Of a DNA stretch of 64,000 bases, positions 37,087 to 46,994 are shown in pieces; position 1 is the stretch's first letter; the number at the start of each line of letters is the position of its first letter. Below the pieces are notes generated by a model. It saw only the letters and a list, made by a program, of their open reading frames with translations. It searched no databases and was not told the origin of the DNA. The stretch lies in contig CALODV010000020.1 of NCBI GenBank assembly GCA_942492065.1, forward strand, positions 372,001 to 436,000. Reading direction: 5' to 3'. The DNA comes from G963665815 sp942492065 (GTDB taxonomy: Bacteria; Cloacimonadota; Cloacimonadia; Cloacimonadales; JAIOQZ01). Made by a program: the position numbers and the translations under genes.

Positions 37087-38310
37087 ATGAATCTTACAGG
37101 CTTATATTTCGTTAAATCACTGAAAAGCGCGGGACAGCTGTTCAAGATACAGAATTTCTTCCCATTGATCGGGTTGATAATTTCAACAGCTGTACTCACT
37201 GTAGCTTTCTCTGTTTTTGACGGATATCAGGATGCTCTGAAAAAATCAATACTAAACTCAAATTCTCACATATATATTTTTAAGCAGGGACGAAATGATC
37301 TGACTCGATGTGATGTAGAGAACTTAGCCGTATACTTGAATGAAAAAACAGAAATTACCAGTCAATCTCCGGTTGTGGTAACTCAGGCGATGCTGAGAAA
37401 ATCAGGCAGAATCAACAGTGCTTCAGTACATGGGATACCATATGGATACCACACCAAGGATACACCTTTTAATAAATTCATTATTGAAGGTAAAAGCAAT
37501 ATTGAAAATGATAACGAAGCGATTATTGGAGATAAACTTGCTCAGCTACTCAATGCTAAAATTGGTGATTCAGTTACATTATTAAGTCCATTAAAACCGG
37601 AAATAACTCCACTTGGGATAAAGACTCCATCGCAAAAGATGAAAATTGTCGGTCTTTACAAATCCGGTATGTATGAATATGACAGTCATTATCTGTTTGT
37701 AAATATTAAAACTGCTCAAAAATTCTCAGCAGATTCTGATCAGATTACTATGATGGAAGTATTTCTTCAAGATAAATATATTGATGATGCTGAACATATT
37801 GCAGCCTCATGGAACTACGATCTCGGAAATGAATATCAGATTTTATCCTGGCAGTTCTACAACAGTAATCTCTTCCAGCTTCTCAGTCTGGAAAAACGGA
37901 TTTTGTTTATCGTCCTCAGCTTTCTCATACTTATTGCTTCATTCCAGCTTATATCTGCAACATCTACTATGATTCTGGAAAAACAGCATGACATTGGCAT
38001 TATGAAAGCCTATGGAGTAAAAGACAAAGAAATTCAAAAGATGTTCCTTCTCAGGCAACTATTGTCTTCTGTTTTTGGTATTGTCTTAGGTATAATGATC
38101 GGCTATGGAATAGGCTGGTTACTGATTGTGCAGGACATCTATCATTTAAAAGGTGATGTATATCAGATTGAAGATATAAGCTTCAGTTTTTCACTGCTTA
38201 ATGCCGGCTTGATTTTTATTTCAGCACTGGTAATTATTACCTTTTCCATAATACTGCCTTTGAGGAAAATTTCAGGCATGAATATAACTAATTTGCTCAG
38301 GAGGAATTAA
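37087..38310 (+). CDS. LolC/LolE-type ABC transporter permease
   Basis: 407 residues with one N-terminal helix (about 22-42), a large periplasmic domain, and three C-terminal helices (FtsX fold), as in LolC/E and MacB-like permeases. GLIISTAVLTVAFSVFDGY near the start and the coupling helix EKQHDIGIMKAYGVKDKEI are typical of the lipoprotein-releasing family. Only one permease gene is present, which suggests a homodimer (LolF type). Followed directly by its ATPase. It starts 15 nt after the exchanger gene, without a clear SD. Confidence 0.85.
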   Translation: MNLTGLYFVKSLKSAGQLFKIQNFFPLIGLIISTAVLTVAFSVFDGYQDALKKSILNSNSHIYIFKQGRNDLTRCDVENLAVYLNEKTEITSQSPVVVTQAMLRKSGRINSASVHGIPYGYHTKDTPFNKFIIEGKSNIENDNEAIIGDKLAQLLNAKIGDSVTLLSPLKPEITPLGIKTPSQKMKIVGLYKSGMYEYDSHYLFVNIKTAQKFSADSDQITMMEVFLQDKYIDDAEHIAASWNYDLGNEYQILSWQFYNSNLFQLLSLEKRILFIVLSFLILIASFQLISATSTMILEKQHDIGIMKAYGVKDKEIQKMFLLRQLLSSVFGIVLGIMIGYGIGWLLIVQDIYHLKGDVYQIEDISFSFSLLNAGLIFISALVIITFSIILPLRKISGMNITNLLRRN

Positions 38311-38979
38311 TTGGAAATTCTTAGAGCTGAAAATATACATAAGAAATTTAAAGATTACAATACAACTCTTCATATACTGAAAGGTACAGACTTCTCAGTA
38401 TCCAGTGGAGATCTTATCAGTATTCAGGGACAGTCAGGTTCAGGGAAAAGCACTCTTCTGCATATTCTCGGACTTTTAGATACCCCCAATGAAGGACAGA
38501 TTTATTATAACAATGAACCTGTTGTTTATTCAAAGAATCTGGCAGAACTCAGAAACCGTAAAATCGGATTTATTTTCCAATTCCATTATTTACTGGAAGA
38601 TTTCGATGCAATTGACAATGTGGCAATGCCGATGTTTGTACTTACAGGAGATTTAAGAAAAAGCAGAGAAAAAGCTTCCGGTCTCCTCAAAAAACTGGAC
38701 ATATATGATAGATGTAACCATTATCCAAACCAATTAAGCGGTGGTGAACAGCAAAGAGTTGCAATAGCCAGAGCTTTAATCAATGATCCGGAAATAATCT
38801 TTGCAGATGAACCCACAGGTAATCTGGACCCTGACCATAAAAACGAAATCATGGAAATTGTATTAAACATGAATAAAGAACACAATCAGACTTTTGTAAT
38901 TGTTACTCATGACGACATAATTGCCGATCGAATGAAAACTAATTATATCCTCAAAGATGGGATTATTAAGCATAAATGA
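38311..38979 (+). CDS. lolD: LolD-like ABC transporter ATP-binding protein
   Basis: TTG start with a strong AGGAGG site 8 nt upstream, immediately after the permease stop. 222 residues. Walker A GQSGSGKST, Q-loop in FIFQFHYLLEDFDA, signature LSGGEQQRVAIARAL and Walker B IIFADEPTGNLD with HDD after. With the upstream permease it should extract lipoproteins or lipids from the inner membrane. The MacB-type ATPases are close relatives, so the Lol call rests on the permease and neighbours. Confidence 0.88.
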   Translation: MEILRAENIHKKFKDYNTTLHILKGTDFSVSSGDLISIQGQSGSGKSTLLHILGLLDTPNEGQIYYNNEPVVYSKNLAELRNRKIGFIFQFHYLLEDFDAIDNVAMPMFVLTGDLRKSREKASGLLKKLDIYDRCNHYPNQLSGGEQQRVAIARALINDPEIIFADEPTGNLDPDHKNEIMEIVLNMNKEHNQTFVIVTHDDIIADRMKTNYILKDGIIKHK

Positions 38980-38994
38980 AAGACAGGATGATAC

Positions 38995-41900
38995 TTGAAA
39001 AAACATAAGTGGCTAATTATAGTAGTTTCTCTACTTATTTTTGTAAATCTATTATTCTTGATAATTGTTAAATCGGGATATCTATCAAACTACGTTGAAA
39101 CACGTTTTATATCCACACTGGAAGAAAATCTCAATGCAGATGTTTCCTATGGAGTTTTCAGTTTTAATGAAAGACAACTCAGTATACATAATCTTTCCAT
39201 GTTTACTGCAGACAGTGTACTCACAGCACATATCGGCAGTATCAGAGCAGACTATAACATCTGGGATATAATTCTGCATGGGGTTTCCAGAAACGGCTTA
39301 ATTGATAAAATAGAGATCAATGAACCAGTAATCTCTCTCCTCATAAAACAAGCTGAAAAAAATGAGGATAACAGCAAGAAGAAGTCCGAAACAACCTTTG
39401 ATCCAAAGAATATTGATCTGAAGCCTGTATTCATGATCAAGGAAGCAGCTATCAATAACGGATCATTTGAAATAGAATACCTCAGTAAAGAGGCTAGTCT
39501 TAAGCAGAAGCTGACAGATTTAAACATGAATCTGAATGGAGAAAAATCCAAAACAGTCGAAATGTCAGCAATGACTTCCAAAGGTAGTATAGCTGTTGCA
39601 ACAGAGCTCAGGACTAAATCTATTGATTACGCTGAACTGATTATCAGGAACTTCACATTAGATAGTCTGGTTATCGATAAAGTTGATGATCTGCAGGCGG
39701 GTATATCTGCAAGGATTCGTTACGAAGATGAAAGCATTACATATTCAGGTGAATTAAGAAATCTCAGCACAGAAGTAATGACATACAAAATCAGTACTGA
39801 TAAAATAGGGTTTACTGGTGTAAACGATTCAGTCAGAATAGCATCTCCTCATATTTCTGTGAATGATGACATGATTCGATTCAATGCCAGTCTGAAAGAC
39901 ATACTCTCAGATGAGCGTACTGTAGACGCAGATGTGGATTGTAAAGTGACTCTTGATCAGTTTTACAAAGACCTGAGCGGTACTTGTGAAGCTCAGTTCA
40001 AAGTTAATGGTAAGATATTGAATCCACATGCAAGCTTCGACATCCTGCTGCCGGAAACAAAGTATCAGTCACATATTGTTAAAGATCTGAGTTTATCCGG
40101 TACTTATACTGACAACATCGTAGATTTTAATCTGAACAACATAGAGTACCTGGGAAATAAACTGACAGGTAATGGTTCTGCCAATATCAACGGGGATTTT
40201 AACATTGATATTACAGGGAAGTCTCTGGCTTACTCGCAGGACGGTACAGATGTGAAATCCAATATTAAAGCATCTTTTGCTTTTATTGACAAAAAAATGG
40301 AAGGTTATGCCAAGTTATCAAATCTGGCAATCAGGAATGAGACAGTAGATGTTAAAAATCTTACCGGTACTGCTCAGATTAAAAATGATATTGCTAAAGT
40401 TAACTTGATTACAAGAACCCGAAGAACCGGTGAAAAATTCGAGTGTAAAGCTGAATATAATATTAAGGATCAGTCATATAAAGGCAATATCGATCTTAAA
40501 AGATTTGGTTTGAACGATGTTCTGGCAAAAAAGATATCTCAGTTAAATCCTTCGTTTAACGGACAGATTGAGTTTATGGGAAGTAAACAGAAGATAGATG
40601 TCCAAACAAAAATACGTTTTTACGATAAAAGTTTTGGTAAACTAGATGGCTATCTGGATTCAAGAATTGCTCTGGATTTTCTGCGAAAAAGCAGTTTAAT
40701 CACTCTCAGAACAAATAATGCCAAGTATAATTATGAAAGCTTTGATATAAACCTGATGGCAAGAGGTAATCTTGACAGTCTCAGATCTGTAAGATGTAAG
40801 ATTAATCGTGATATTTCTATAGACTTCAAGGTTGTTCTCAACGAAGCTAAAAGGCTTGCTTTCAAGATAAAAGCTAAAAGATTACCTTTAAACAAGTATC
40901 TGCGCTATGTTGATTCCAGTACTTCAGCAAAAAATACGTTTGGAATCGTAAGTACAGAGCTTACATTTGATTCAGCTAAGAGAAATGCTGTTAACGGGAA
41001 AATCACGATTGAAAACCTGAACTTCGATGGTGATAAATTCGGAAGTTTTGGCTTCAAAATATCCGGTAGACAGGATTCCCTGAGAATACACAATATTTCG
41101 CTTAAAGGTGTAGGCAGATCAACCTTCACAGGGGATGTCACACTTGATGCAACCAAAGGAAAACTGAAAGCTGCAGACCTTGAGATGAATAAACTCGATC
41201 TGAGTTACATTCTCCTGAACAATGAAGACTTCAAGGGTAGAATGACAGGTAAGCTGAGTTTTTCTGAAAGCAATAATACATTTTCACTTCGTATGAATGC
41301 AGAGGATCTGAGCATTATATCCTATCCTGTTGACAATGTCAAAATTGATGTACAACAGAGAACCAGAAAGCTCATTATAAACGAATTCTTTGTTAAAAAT
41401 TCATATAATAATCTGAGAGTAACCGGGTCCCTAGATCATAACTTTATTGATAATAAAACCTGGGGAAACAGAGAGAAACTGCTTGTTGCCTATAATGGAG
41501 ACCTGATGAGGACTCTGTCAGACAACATTCCTCCTCTGCATCATGGACGTTCTAAGAGTTCCGCATTTATTGAAGTTGGTGTTAAAGAAGACAATATAAC
41601 ACTTCTTCGCGGAGAAATTAAGATAGAAGACGGACTTGTCGAGATTGACGATCAGCCTACCGATATTACAGAACTCTTCAGCAATATTATAATTGTTAAT
41701 GACACACTTAAAATAAACAGATTTGATTTTCTGATGGGTTCAGGAAGAGTTCATATTTTCAATACAGATTGGGGCACAAATAATCAACTGGCAATTAATA
41801 ATCTCCAGCTTGGTAACATCAGAATATACACAGATCCTGAAGGTATTCTGGTTCATATACCAGATTTTATGCCCAACAAAAGAATTGTAAATGTAGTTGT

Positions 41901-43002
41901 TAAGGGACGAAACAGTGACCACTTCGAAATAAACGGTCCTTTCGACGACATGAAGATTACAGGTGATGTAGTTGTTTCAAATGGTGACTTCATCTTCCCT
42001 GCCGGTGTAAAAAGTCTGGTAAACCTTATCAACCAGAAAAATACCATGAACGCAGCACAGGCAAAAGAGGAAATGGCAAACCTGCCTTTCAAGCTGGACC
42101 TGACAGCGAGAATAGGTAAACAGATACGTTATGTAACTCATCCTGCCAATGTGACAATGGATCAAGGCGGTTATCTCAATGTTGTTTACGATGACAGTGA
42201 ATTCATTGTGAAAGAAGCTCATTTCAGTTCTGAAAAAGGTACACTCGATATGTTCGGAACTACATTCAAGGCCAGTACTATCAATGTTAACCTTAATCAG
42301 TTCAATCCTGAACCGGATCTTGAAATTGTCTTCGAGAAAAAAATATCTGATGGTACTACTATCAGTCTGGCAATTCAGCCAGATGACAATAATTCACTGC
42401 AGTTCAAGCTGGAGAGCGATAACTCCGATGATAACACTATTTCAGATATTCTTGCGAAATTGCGTTATGACAGCGGCTATGACCAGTTATCCAGCAAGCA
42501 GAAGCAATCCCTCATGCAGGATGATGCTATAGAAATTGCAGGATACTCCATAGAGAATGTCCTGATTTCTCCGGTTCTGTCCCCTATCGAGACGAGATTC
42601 AGAAAGTGGTTCAAGCTGGACTACATTTATATACAACCCGGATTTATTCAGAACCTGTTCCATATGTATTATAATACTGACTCCGGTGAGGATGCTATCA
42701 ATCAGCAGTCAGGAGTAAGTACAGGCGTACTCTTAAGTAACCTTTCACTCAGCTTTGGTAAAAACATTTATGATAATACATTTATTCATTACAAGGGGAT
42801 TATTCAGGAGATAACAGACTTAAGGTCAGAAAAACTCAAACTGTCACACACGTTGCGACTTACGTTTGATCTACCCGGCAAGTACCAGTTCTCCTATTCT
42901 TACATTATTGATCAGGAAGAGGAGTTAAAATCACACGAAGTCAAGCTGGAGAAATCCTTCAAATTCTCGTTTAACGGAGTAAATTCAATATTTGATAAAT
43001 AA
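38995..43002 (+). CDS. TamB-like translocation and assembly module protein (DUF490)
   Basis: 1335 residues from a TTG start at 38995 with AGGA 8 nt before. One N-terminal membrane anchor (about 5-25), then a very long repetitive beta-rich region with AsmA-like features, and a C-terminal DUF490/TamB domain (about the last 350-400 residues) ending in an aromatic strand (FKFSFNGV). TamB-like proteins bridge inner and outer membranes and are linked to phospholipid transport and outer-membrane protein assembly. Placement next to Lol-type genes fits an envelope transport role. TamA is not in the window. Confidence 0.85.
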   Translation: MKKHKWLIIVVSLLIFVNLLFLIIVKSGYLSNYVETRFISTLEENLNADVSYGVFSFNERQLSIHNLSMFTADSVLTAHIGSIRADYNIWDIILHGVSRNGLIDKIEINEPVISLLIKQAEKNEDNSKKKSETTFDPKNIDLKPVFMIKEAAINNGSFEIEYLSKEASLKQKLTDLNMNLNGEKSKTVEMSAMTSKGSIAVATELRTKSIDYAELIIRNFTLDSLVIDKVDDLQAGISARIRYEDESITYSGELRNLSTEVMTYKISTDKIGFTGVNDSVRIASPHISVNDDMIRFNASLKDILSDERTVDADVDCKVTLDQFYKDLSGTCEAQFKVNGKILNPHASFDILLPETKYQSHIVKDLSLSGTYTDNIVDFNLNNIEYLGNKLTGNGSANINGDFNIDITGKSLAYSQDGTDVKSNIKASFAFIDKKMEGYAKLSNLAIRNETVDVKNLTGTAQIKNDIAKVNLITRTRRTGEKFECKAEYNIKDQSYKGNIDLKRFGLNDVLAKKISQLNPSFNGQIEFMGSKQKIDVQTKIRFYDKSFGKLDGYLDSRIALDFLRKSSLITLRTNNAKYNYESFDINLMARGNLDSLRSVRCKINRDISIDFKVVLNEAKRLAFKIKAKRLPLNKYLRYVDSSTSAKNTFGIVSTELTFDSAKRNAVNGKITIENLNFDGDKFGSFGFKISGRQDSLRIHNISLKGVGRSTFTGDVTLDATKGKLKAADLEMNKLDLSYILLNNEDFKGRMTGKLSFSESNNTFSLRMNAEDLSIISYPVDNVKIDVQQRTRKLIINEFFVKNSYNNLRVTGSLDHNFIDNKTWGNREKLLVAYNGDLMRTLSDNIPPLHHGRSKSSAFIEVGVKEDNITLLRGEIKIEDGLVEIDDQPTDITELFSNIIIVNDTLKINRFDFLMGSGRVHIFNTDWGTNNQLAINNLQLGNIRIYTDPEGILVHIPDFMPNKRIVNVVVKGRNSDHFEINGPFDDMKITGDVVVSNGDFIFPAGVKSLVNLINQKNTMNAAQAKEEMANLPFKLDLTARIGKQIRYVTHPANVTMDQGGYLNVVYDDSEFIVKEAHFSSEKGTLDMFGTTFKASTINVNLNQFNPEPDLEIVFEKKISDGTTISLAIQPDDNNSLQFKLESDNSDDNTISDILAKLRYDSGYDQLSSKQKQSLMQDDAIEIAGYSIENVLISPVLSPIETRFRKWFKLDYIYIQPGFIQNLFHMYYNTDSGEDAINQQSGVSTGVLLSNLSLSFGKNIYDNTFIHYKGIIQEITDLRSEKLKLSHTLRLTFDLPGKYQFSYSYIIDQEEELKSHEVKLEKSFKFSFNGVNSIFDK

Positions 43003-43012
43003 CGGAGATATT

Positions 43013-44107
43013 ATGAGAAAAAGAATCAGCGTAGAAAATTTATACAGATTTATGCAGGATGTTTTTGTCGGTCTCGGTGTGCCTGCCGATGAAGCGAAAA
43101 CCTGTGCCGATGTACTCATCCAGTCAGACCTCCATGGAATAGAGTCACATGGTGTTGGCAGACTGAAAATGTACTACGACAGAATTAAAGCGGGAATCCA
43201 GTTCCCTGAGACTAAAATAGATATCATCAGTGACAGAAAAGCTGTTGCTGTATGGGATGGTAACCATGGCATGGGCCATGTAATAGCAACCAGAGCAATG
43301 CAGGAAGCAATTGATAAAGCTAAAAATTATGGTGTTGGAACCGTAGTCGTCAGAAATTCCACTCACTATGGTATTGCCGGATATTACGCGAAAATGGCAA
43401 TAGATCAGGATATGATCGGTATCACTTTCACCAATGCCAGACCTTCCATCGCTCCTACCTTCTCAACATCTCCAATGCTGGGAACAAATCCAATCTGTTT
43501 CGGGTGTCCATCTAACCTTGAATACCCATTCCTCTATGACGCTGCAACCTCAATCTCTCAACGAGGTAAGATAGAAGTCTTCGACAGAGAATTCAAGGAT
43601 ACACCATCCGGCTGGGCTATTGACAAAGAAGGTAAACCTTTTACAGATACTAAACAACTTCTGAAAGACCTTGTCAGTAAAGACGCCGCCATGCTGCCGC
43701 TGGGTGGTCAGGGTGAACTTCTCGGCGGTCATAAAGGATACGGACTCTCCGTGATGGTTGAAATTCTCTCTGCTGCTCTGCAAAACGGTTCTTACCTGCA
43801 TGGACTCCACGGATGGGAAGACGGTAAGCGTGTACCTTACAAACTGGGTCACTTCTTCCTGGCACTTAATATTGATTTCTTCACAGATATTGAAGACTTC
43901 AAGAAAATCACCGGTGATATCATGGCACAACTCAAGAACGCTGATGTTGAACCGGGTAAAGAAAAAATCTACATTGCCGGAGAAAAAGAATATTATAACA
44001 CAATCGATGTTAAAGAAAATGGAGTTCCGATTAACGAAGAACTGGAAAAGAACATAAAAATCATGCAGGAAGAACTGCTGATTGAAGATTACCTCTTTAA
44101 CGAATAA
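43013..44107 (+). CDS. Ldh/type-2 malate/lactate dehydrogenase family oxidoreductase
   Basis: 364 residues from ATG 43013 with GGAG 5 nt ahead. Matches the non-Rossmann malate/L-lactate/sulfolactate dehydrogenase family: SDLHGIESHGVGRL near the N-terminus, VVVRNSTHYGIAGYYA, GTNPICFGCPS and GGHKGYGLSVMVEIL. These enzymes use NAD(P)H to reduce 2-oxoacids in the cytoplasm. Substrate not readable; malate or lactate are the common assignments. Separated from the downstream helicase by a MITE-like insertion that begins 6 nt after this stop. Confidence 0.93.
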   Translation: MRKRISVENLYRFMQDVFVGLGVPADEAKTCADVLIQSDLHGIESHGVGRLKMYYDRIKAGIQFPETKIDIISDRKAVAVWDGNHGMGHVIATRAMQEAIDKAKNYGVGTVVVRNSTHYGIAGYYAKMAIDQDMIGITFTNARPSIAPTFSTSPMLGTNPICFGCPSNLEYPFLYDAATSISQRGKIEVFDREFKDTPSGWAIDKEGKPFTDTKQLLKDLVSKDAAMLPLGGQGELLGGHKGYGLSVMVEILSAALQNGSYLHGLHGWEDGKRVPYKLGHFFLALNIDFFTDIEDFKKITGDIMAQLKNADVEPGKEKIYIAGEKEYYNTIDVKENGVPINEELEKNIKIMQEELLIEDYLFNE

Positions 44108-44112
44108 AGAAT

Positions 44113-44268
44113 GAGAGCCTTGCATAATAGCGAAATCAAACAGCTTCGATGGAAAACTTCGATGAAATTTTTGAATTCATCTGAAGAGCTATTAAGCAAA
44201 ACTCATTTTGAGTAAAAGTTTGTTGAGTTCTAAAATCAAATCAACTGCACCATTCATGCAAAGGCCTC
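44113..44268. mobile_element. MITE-like insertion with imperfect terminal inverted repeats and target duplication
   Basis: The ends are GAGAGCCTTGCAT (44113-44125) and ATGCAAAGGCCTC (44256-44268); 10 of 13 positions pair. The element is flanked on both sides by AGAAT (44108-44112 and 44269-44273), a probable target-site duplication. It has no open frame. Removing it would leave the dehydrogenase stop (44105-44107), AGA and then the helicase ATG, i.e. a normal tight gene junction. Internal repeats TTCGATGGAAA/TTCGATGAAA are also present. Confidence 0.7.
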
Positions 44269-44271
44269 AGA

Positions 44272-46605
44272 ATGTTAAAGCCTGAGTTATCGATTTCTGT
44301 CAGAAGTCTGGTCGAATATGTATATCGGTCAGGTGACTACGATGCAACCTATAAAGGTCCATCCAGAGCTCTGGAAGGAACCCGGGCACACCAGAAAGTA
44401 CAGAAATCAAGACCGGAGAACTACACGGCTGAAGTCTCACTGAAACATATTCATGAGACAGATAAATTTGATCTTGTTCTACAGGGAAGAATCGACGGTA
44501 TTTTCTTTAATGATAACAATATCATACTCGAAGAGATAAAATCAACTTTTCTTCCCTCAGAGCATATAACGGACGGTAACATTGTCCACTGGGCTCAAGT
44601 ACTTCTTTATGCTTATGTATACTGTCTGCAGAATAATCTCGACTCTGTAGATGTATCACTGACCTATTACCAGATTGACGAAGAAAAAGAAGTCACTTTC
44701 AACAAGCTGCATACTTTTGAACAACTCAAAGAATTCTACTATGATACTATAAATGAATACCTGAAATGGGCAGAAATAATTGTAGATAACAGAATTAGAA
44801 GAGACATAAGCATTGAAAACCTTAACTTCCCGTTTGTGTTTAGAGAGGGACAACGAAAGCTTTCTGTTTATGTGTACAAAGCTATTCAGGAAGAGCGTAA
44901 TCTCTTTTTGGAAGCACCAACCGGAACAGGAAAAACCATCGGCACCATCTTCCCCACTCTGAAGCACCTCAGGGACAACCAGAAGATATTCTATCTTGCA
45001 GCCAAAACTACCGGAAAGAACATAGCTCTTAATACTCTGAGAATCCTTTCCGAAAATGGTCTGAAAGCGAAAATCCTGCTGCTTACAGCAAAGGACAAAG
45101 TATGTTTTCTGGAAACAGCCCAGTGCTATCCAGAGAAATGCCCATATACTATTGATTTCTTCACAAAGCTGAATGGAGTTACCAAAAAACTCCTTGAGAA
45201 TGATGTACTGACTACCGAGTTGATCAGTCAGATTGCCGAGGAAGAGAAGGTCTGTCCTTTTGAGCTTGCACTGGAAGCTTCTCTTTACTGCGATGTTATC
45301 ATCTGTGATTACAACTATGTGTTTGATCCGGTTGTATTCCTAAGGCGTTTCTTCATGGATTCTGCCAGAAGATACTACTTTCTGATAGACGAAGCACATA
45401 ACCTCGTAGACAGGGCCAGAAGTATGTACTCATCGGATATCCTTAAATCAGAAGTAATGGACCTGAAAAAACTGATGAAACCGGTTTCCAAAACAGTTCA
45501 CAACAGGCTACAGGGGATCAATAAACAGCTTTTACAGGTCAGGAAAGACATAGATAAAGCCAAACAGGCATCAATCAAGGACAAACCGGAAAGCCTGATA
45601 AAGAGCATTACAAAGTTCTATAAGGATTGCGAAGCCTGGCTGGCAGAGAATCAGGAATCGGAATACAAGAATGACGTGCTGGAGTTTTTCTTCAAGTGCA
45701 ATAATTTCCTGAAAATCAGCGAGATTTATGGTGACAACTACACAACATTGATTTCTAATACCAGCAGGGAACTCCGTCTGGAGCTGTTCTGCATCGACCC
45801 TGCAAGGCATCTTGCCGAGTGCTTGAAGAAATCCATATCAGCAGTATTCTTCTCTGCTACCTTCAGACCTGTTCAGTATTACAGAGATCTGCTTGGCGGC
45901 ACAGAAGAGGACTGGATGCTTTATCTGGATTCCCCTTTCCCGCGTGAGAACACCTCAGTGCTTATATCGTCATATGTTAATACACGCTATACAGCCAGAG
46001 ATTCCAGCTACTCGCATATTGCGGAAGTTATTCGCTCAGCTTACAGAAGCAGGGAAGGCAACTATCTTGTGTTCTTCCCGTCATACGAGTATTTGCAGAA
46101 TGTTCTGACCGAGCTCGAGCCGTTACCGGATAACTTTGTTGTTCAGGAACGGGATATGTCTGAGGATGAAAGAACTGATTTTATTGCCCGTTTTGAACAG
46201 AAACAGAAACAAATTGGGTTTGCAGTAATGGGTGGAGCTTTCGGAGAAGGAATTGACCTTACAGGTGAAACACTGATCGGTGCAATAGTTGTTGGTGTAG
46301 GACTTCCGCAGATAAGCTATAAGAAAAACATTATCAAGGAATACTATAACGAACAGGACACTGACGGATTTCTGTATTCCTACCTATACCCGGGTATGAA
46401 CAGAGTTCTGCAGGCTGCCGGACGTGTAATCCGAACAATGAATGATAAAGGCACAATAATTCTGCTGGACGATCGTTTTCTGACAATGAGATACAGAAAC
46501 CTGTTCCCGGAAACCTGGAAGCACTATAAAGTATTCAGAAATATTGACAGCTTTGAAACAGAATGTACAGAGTTCTGGGAATCGAAGAAGGAGGAGGAAG
46601 AATGA
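44272..46605 (+). CDS. Rad3/XPD (DinG-like) helicase with N-terminal PD-(D/E)XK nuclease domain
   Basis: 777 residues. The N-terminal about 170 residues carry a Cas4/RecB-like nuclease motif set: GRIDGIFF followed by EEIKST (the E-x-K of PD-(D/E)XK). The helicase core has Walker A APTGTGKT (about 215-222), an iron-sulfur-type cysteine cluster starting near Cys278 (CFLETAQCYPEKC, then CPFE), DEAH (373-376), FSATF and the motif VI QAAGRVIRT. Such fused proteins are known in bacteria and act in DNA repair. It is translationally coupled to the next gene (ATGA) and its ATG sits inside the right target duplication of the MITE. Confidence 0.9.
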   Translation: MLKPELSISVRSLVEYVYRSGDYDATYKGPSRALEGTRAHQKVQKSRPENYTAEVSLKHIHETDKFDLVLQGRIDGIFFNDNNIILEEIKSTFLPSEHITDGNIVHWAQVLLYAYVYCLQNNLDSVDVSLTYYQIDEEKEVTFNKLHTFEQLKEFYYDTINEYLKWAEIIVDNRIRRDISIENLNFPFVFREGQRKLSVYVYKAIQEERNLFLEAPTGTGKTIGTIFPTLKHLRDNQKIFYLAAKTTGKNIALNTLRILSENGLKAKILLLTAKDKVCFLETAQCYPEKCPYTIDFFTKLNGVTKKLLENDVLTTELISQIAEEEKVCPFELALEASLYCDVIICDYNYVFDPVVFLRRFFMDSARRYYFLIDEAHNLVDRARSMYSSDILKSEVMDLKKLMKPVSKTVHNRLQGINKQLLQVRKDIDKAKQASIKDKPESLIKSITKFYKDCEAWLAENQESEYKNDVLEFFFKCNNFLKISEIYGDNYTTLISNTSRELRLELFCIDPARHLAECLKKSISAVFFSATFRPVQYYRDLLGGTEEDWMLYLDSPFPRENTSVLISSYVNTRYTARDSSYSHIAEVIRSAYRSREGNYLVFFPSYEYLQNVLTELEPLPDNFVVQERDMSEDERTDFIARFEQKQKQIGFAVMGGAFGEGIDLTGETLIGAIVVGVGLPQISYKKNIIKEYYNEQDTDGFLYSYLYPGMNRVLQAAGRVIRTMNDKGTIILLDDRFLTMRYRNLFPETWKHYKVFRNIDSFETECTEFWESKKEEEE

Positions 46606-46994
46606 TTAAGAAAGTTATAAATATTCGTACTGATCGAAAAGACCAGATGAAGAATATCACAAGTCATTTACGTGATTTCATCCGAGAGAACGGGATTCAG
46701 GAAGGCAGGTTGACTGTGTTCGTGCCGCATACTACTGCTGCTGTGACAATCAACGAGAATGCTGATCCTACTGTTCAATCTGACATGCTGTACTCACTGG
46801 ACAAGATTTCTCCGGACTATCCTGCATTCCGCCACATGGAAGGCAACTCCGATGCACATGTGAAAAGCTCATTGATCGGCTGTTCTCAGGATGTATTTGT
46901 GTTTGATGGCAGTCTGATGCTTGGAACCTGGCAGGGAGTATATTTCTGTGAATTTGACGGACCAAGATCCAGAAAGTTCTATATTGTCGGGTGA
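46602..46994 (+). CDS. YjbQ/UPF0047 family protein
   Basis: 130 residues from ATG 46602, chosen because GGAGGAGG precedes it and it overlaps the helicase stop by 4 nt. FVPHTTAAVTINENADPTVQSDM, HMEGNSDAHVKSSLIGCS and LGTWQGVYFCEFDGPRSRKFY are family hallmarks. Proteins of this family complement thiE mutants in some bacteria by a secondary thiamine-phosphate synthase activity, but their natural role is not clear. No thiamine genes or TPP riboswitch are nearby. Confidence 0.93.
   Translation: MIKKVINIRTDRKDQMKNITSHLRDFIRENGIQEGRLTVFVPHTTAAVTINENADPTVQSDMLYSLDKISPDYPAFRHMEGNSDAHVKSSLIGCSQDVFVFDGSLMLGTWQGVYFCEFDGPRSRKFYIVG

Noticed and set aside
43550..44125. 191-codon minus-strand open frame antisense to the dehydrogenase
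   Set aside because: The dehydrogenase on the other strand has full family motifs; this is a shadow with a Phe-rich translation.
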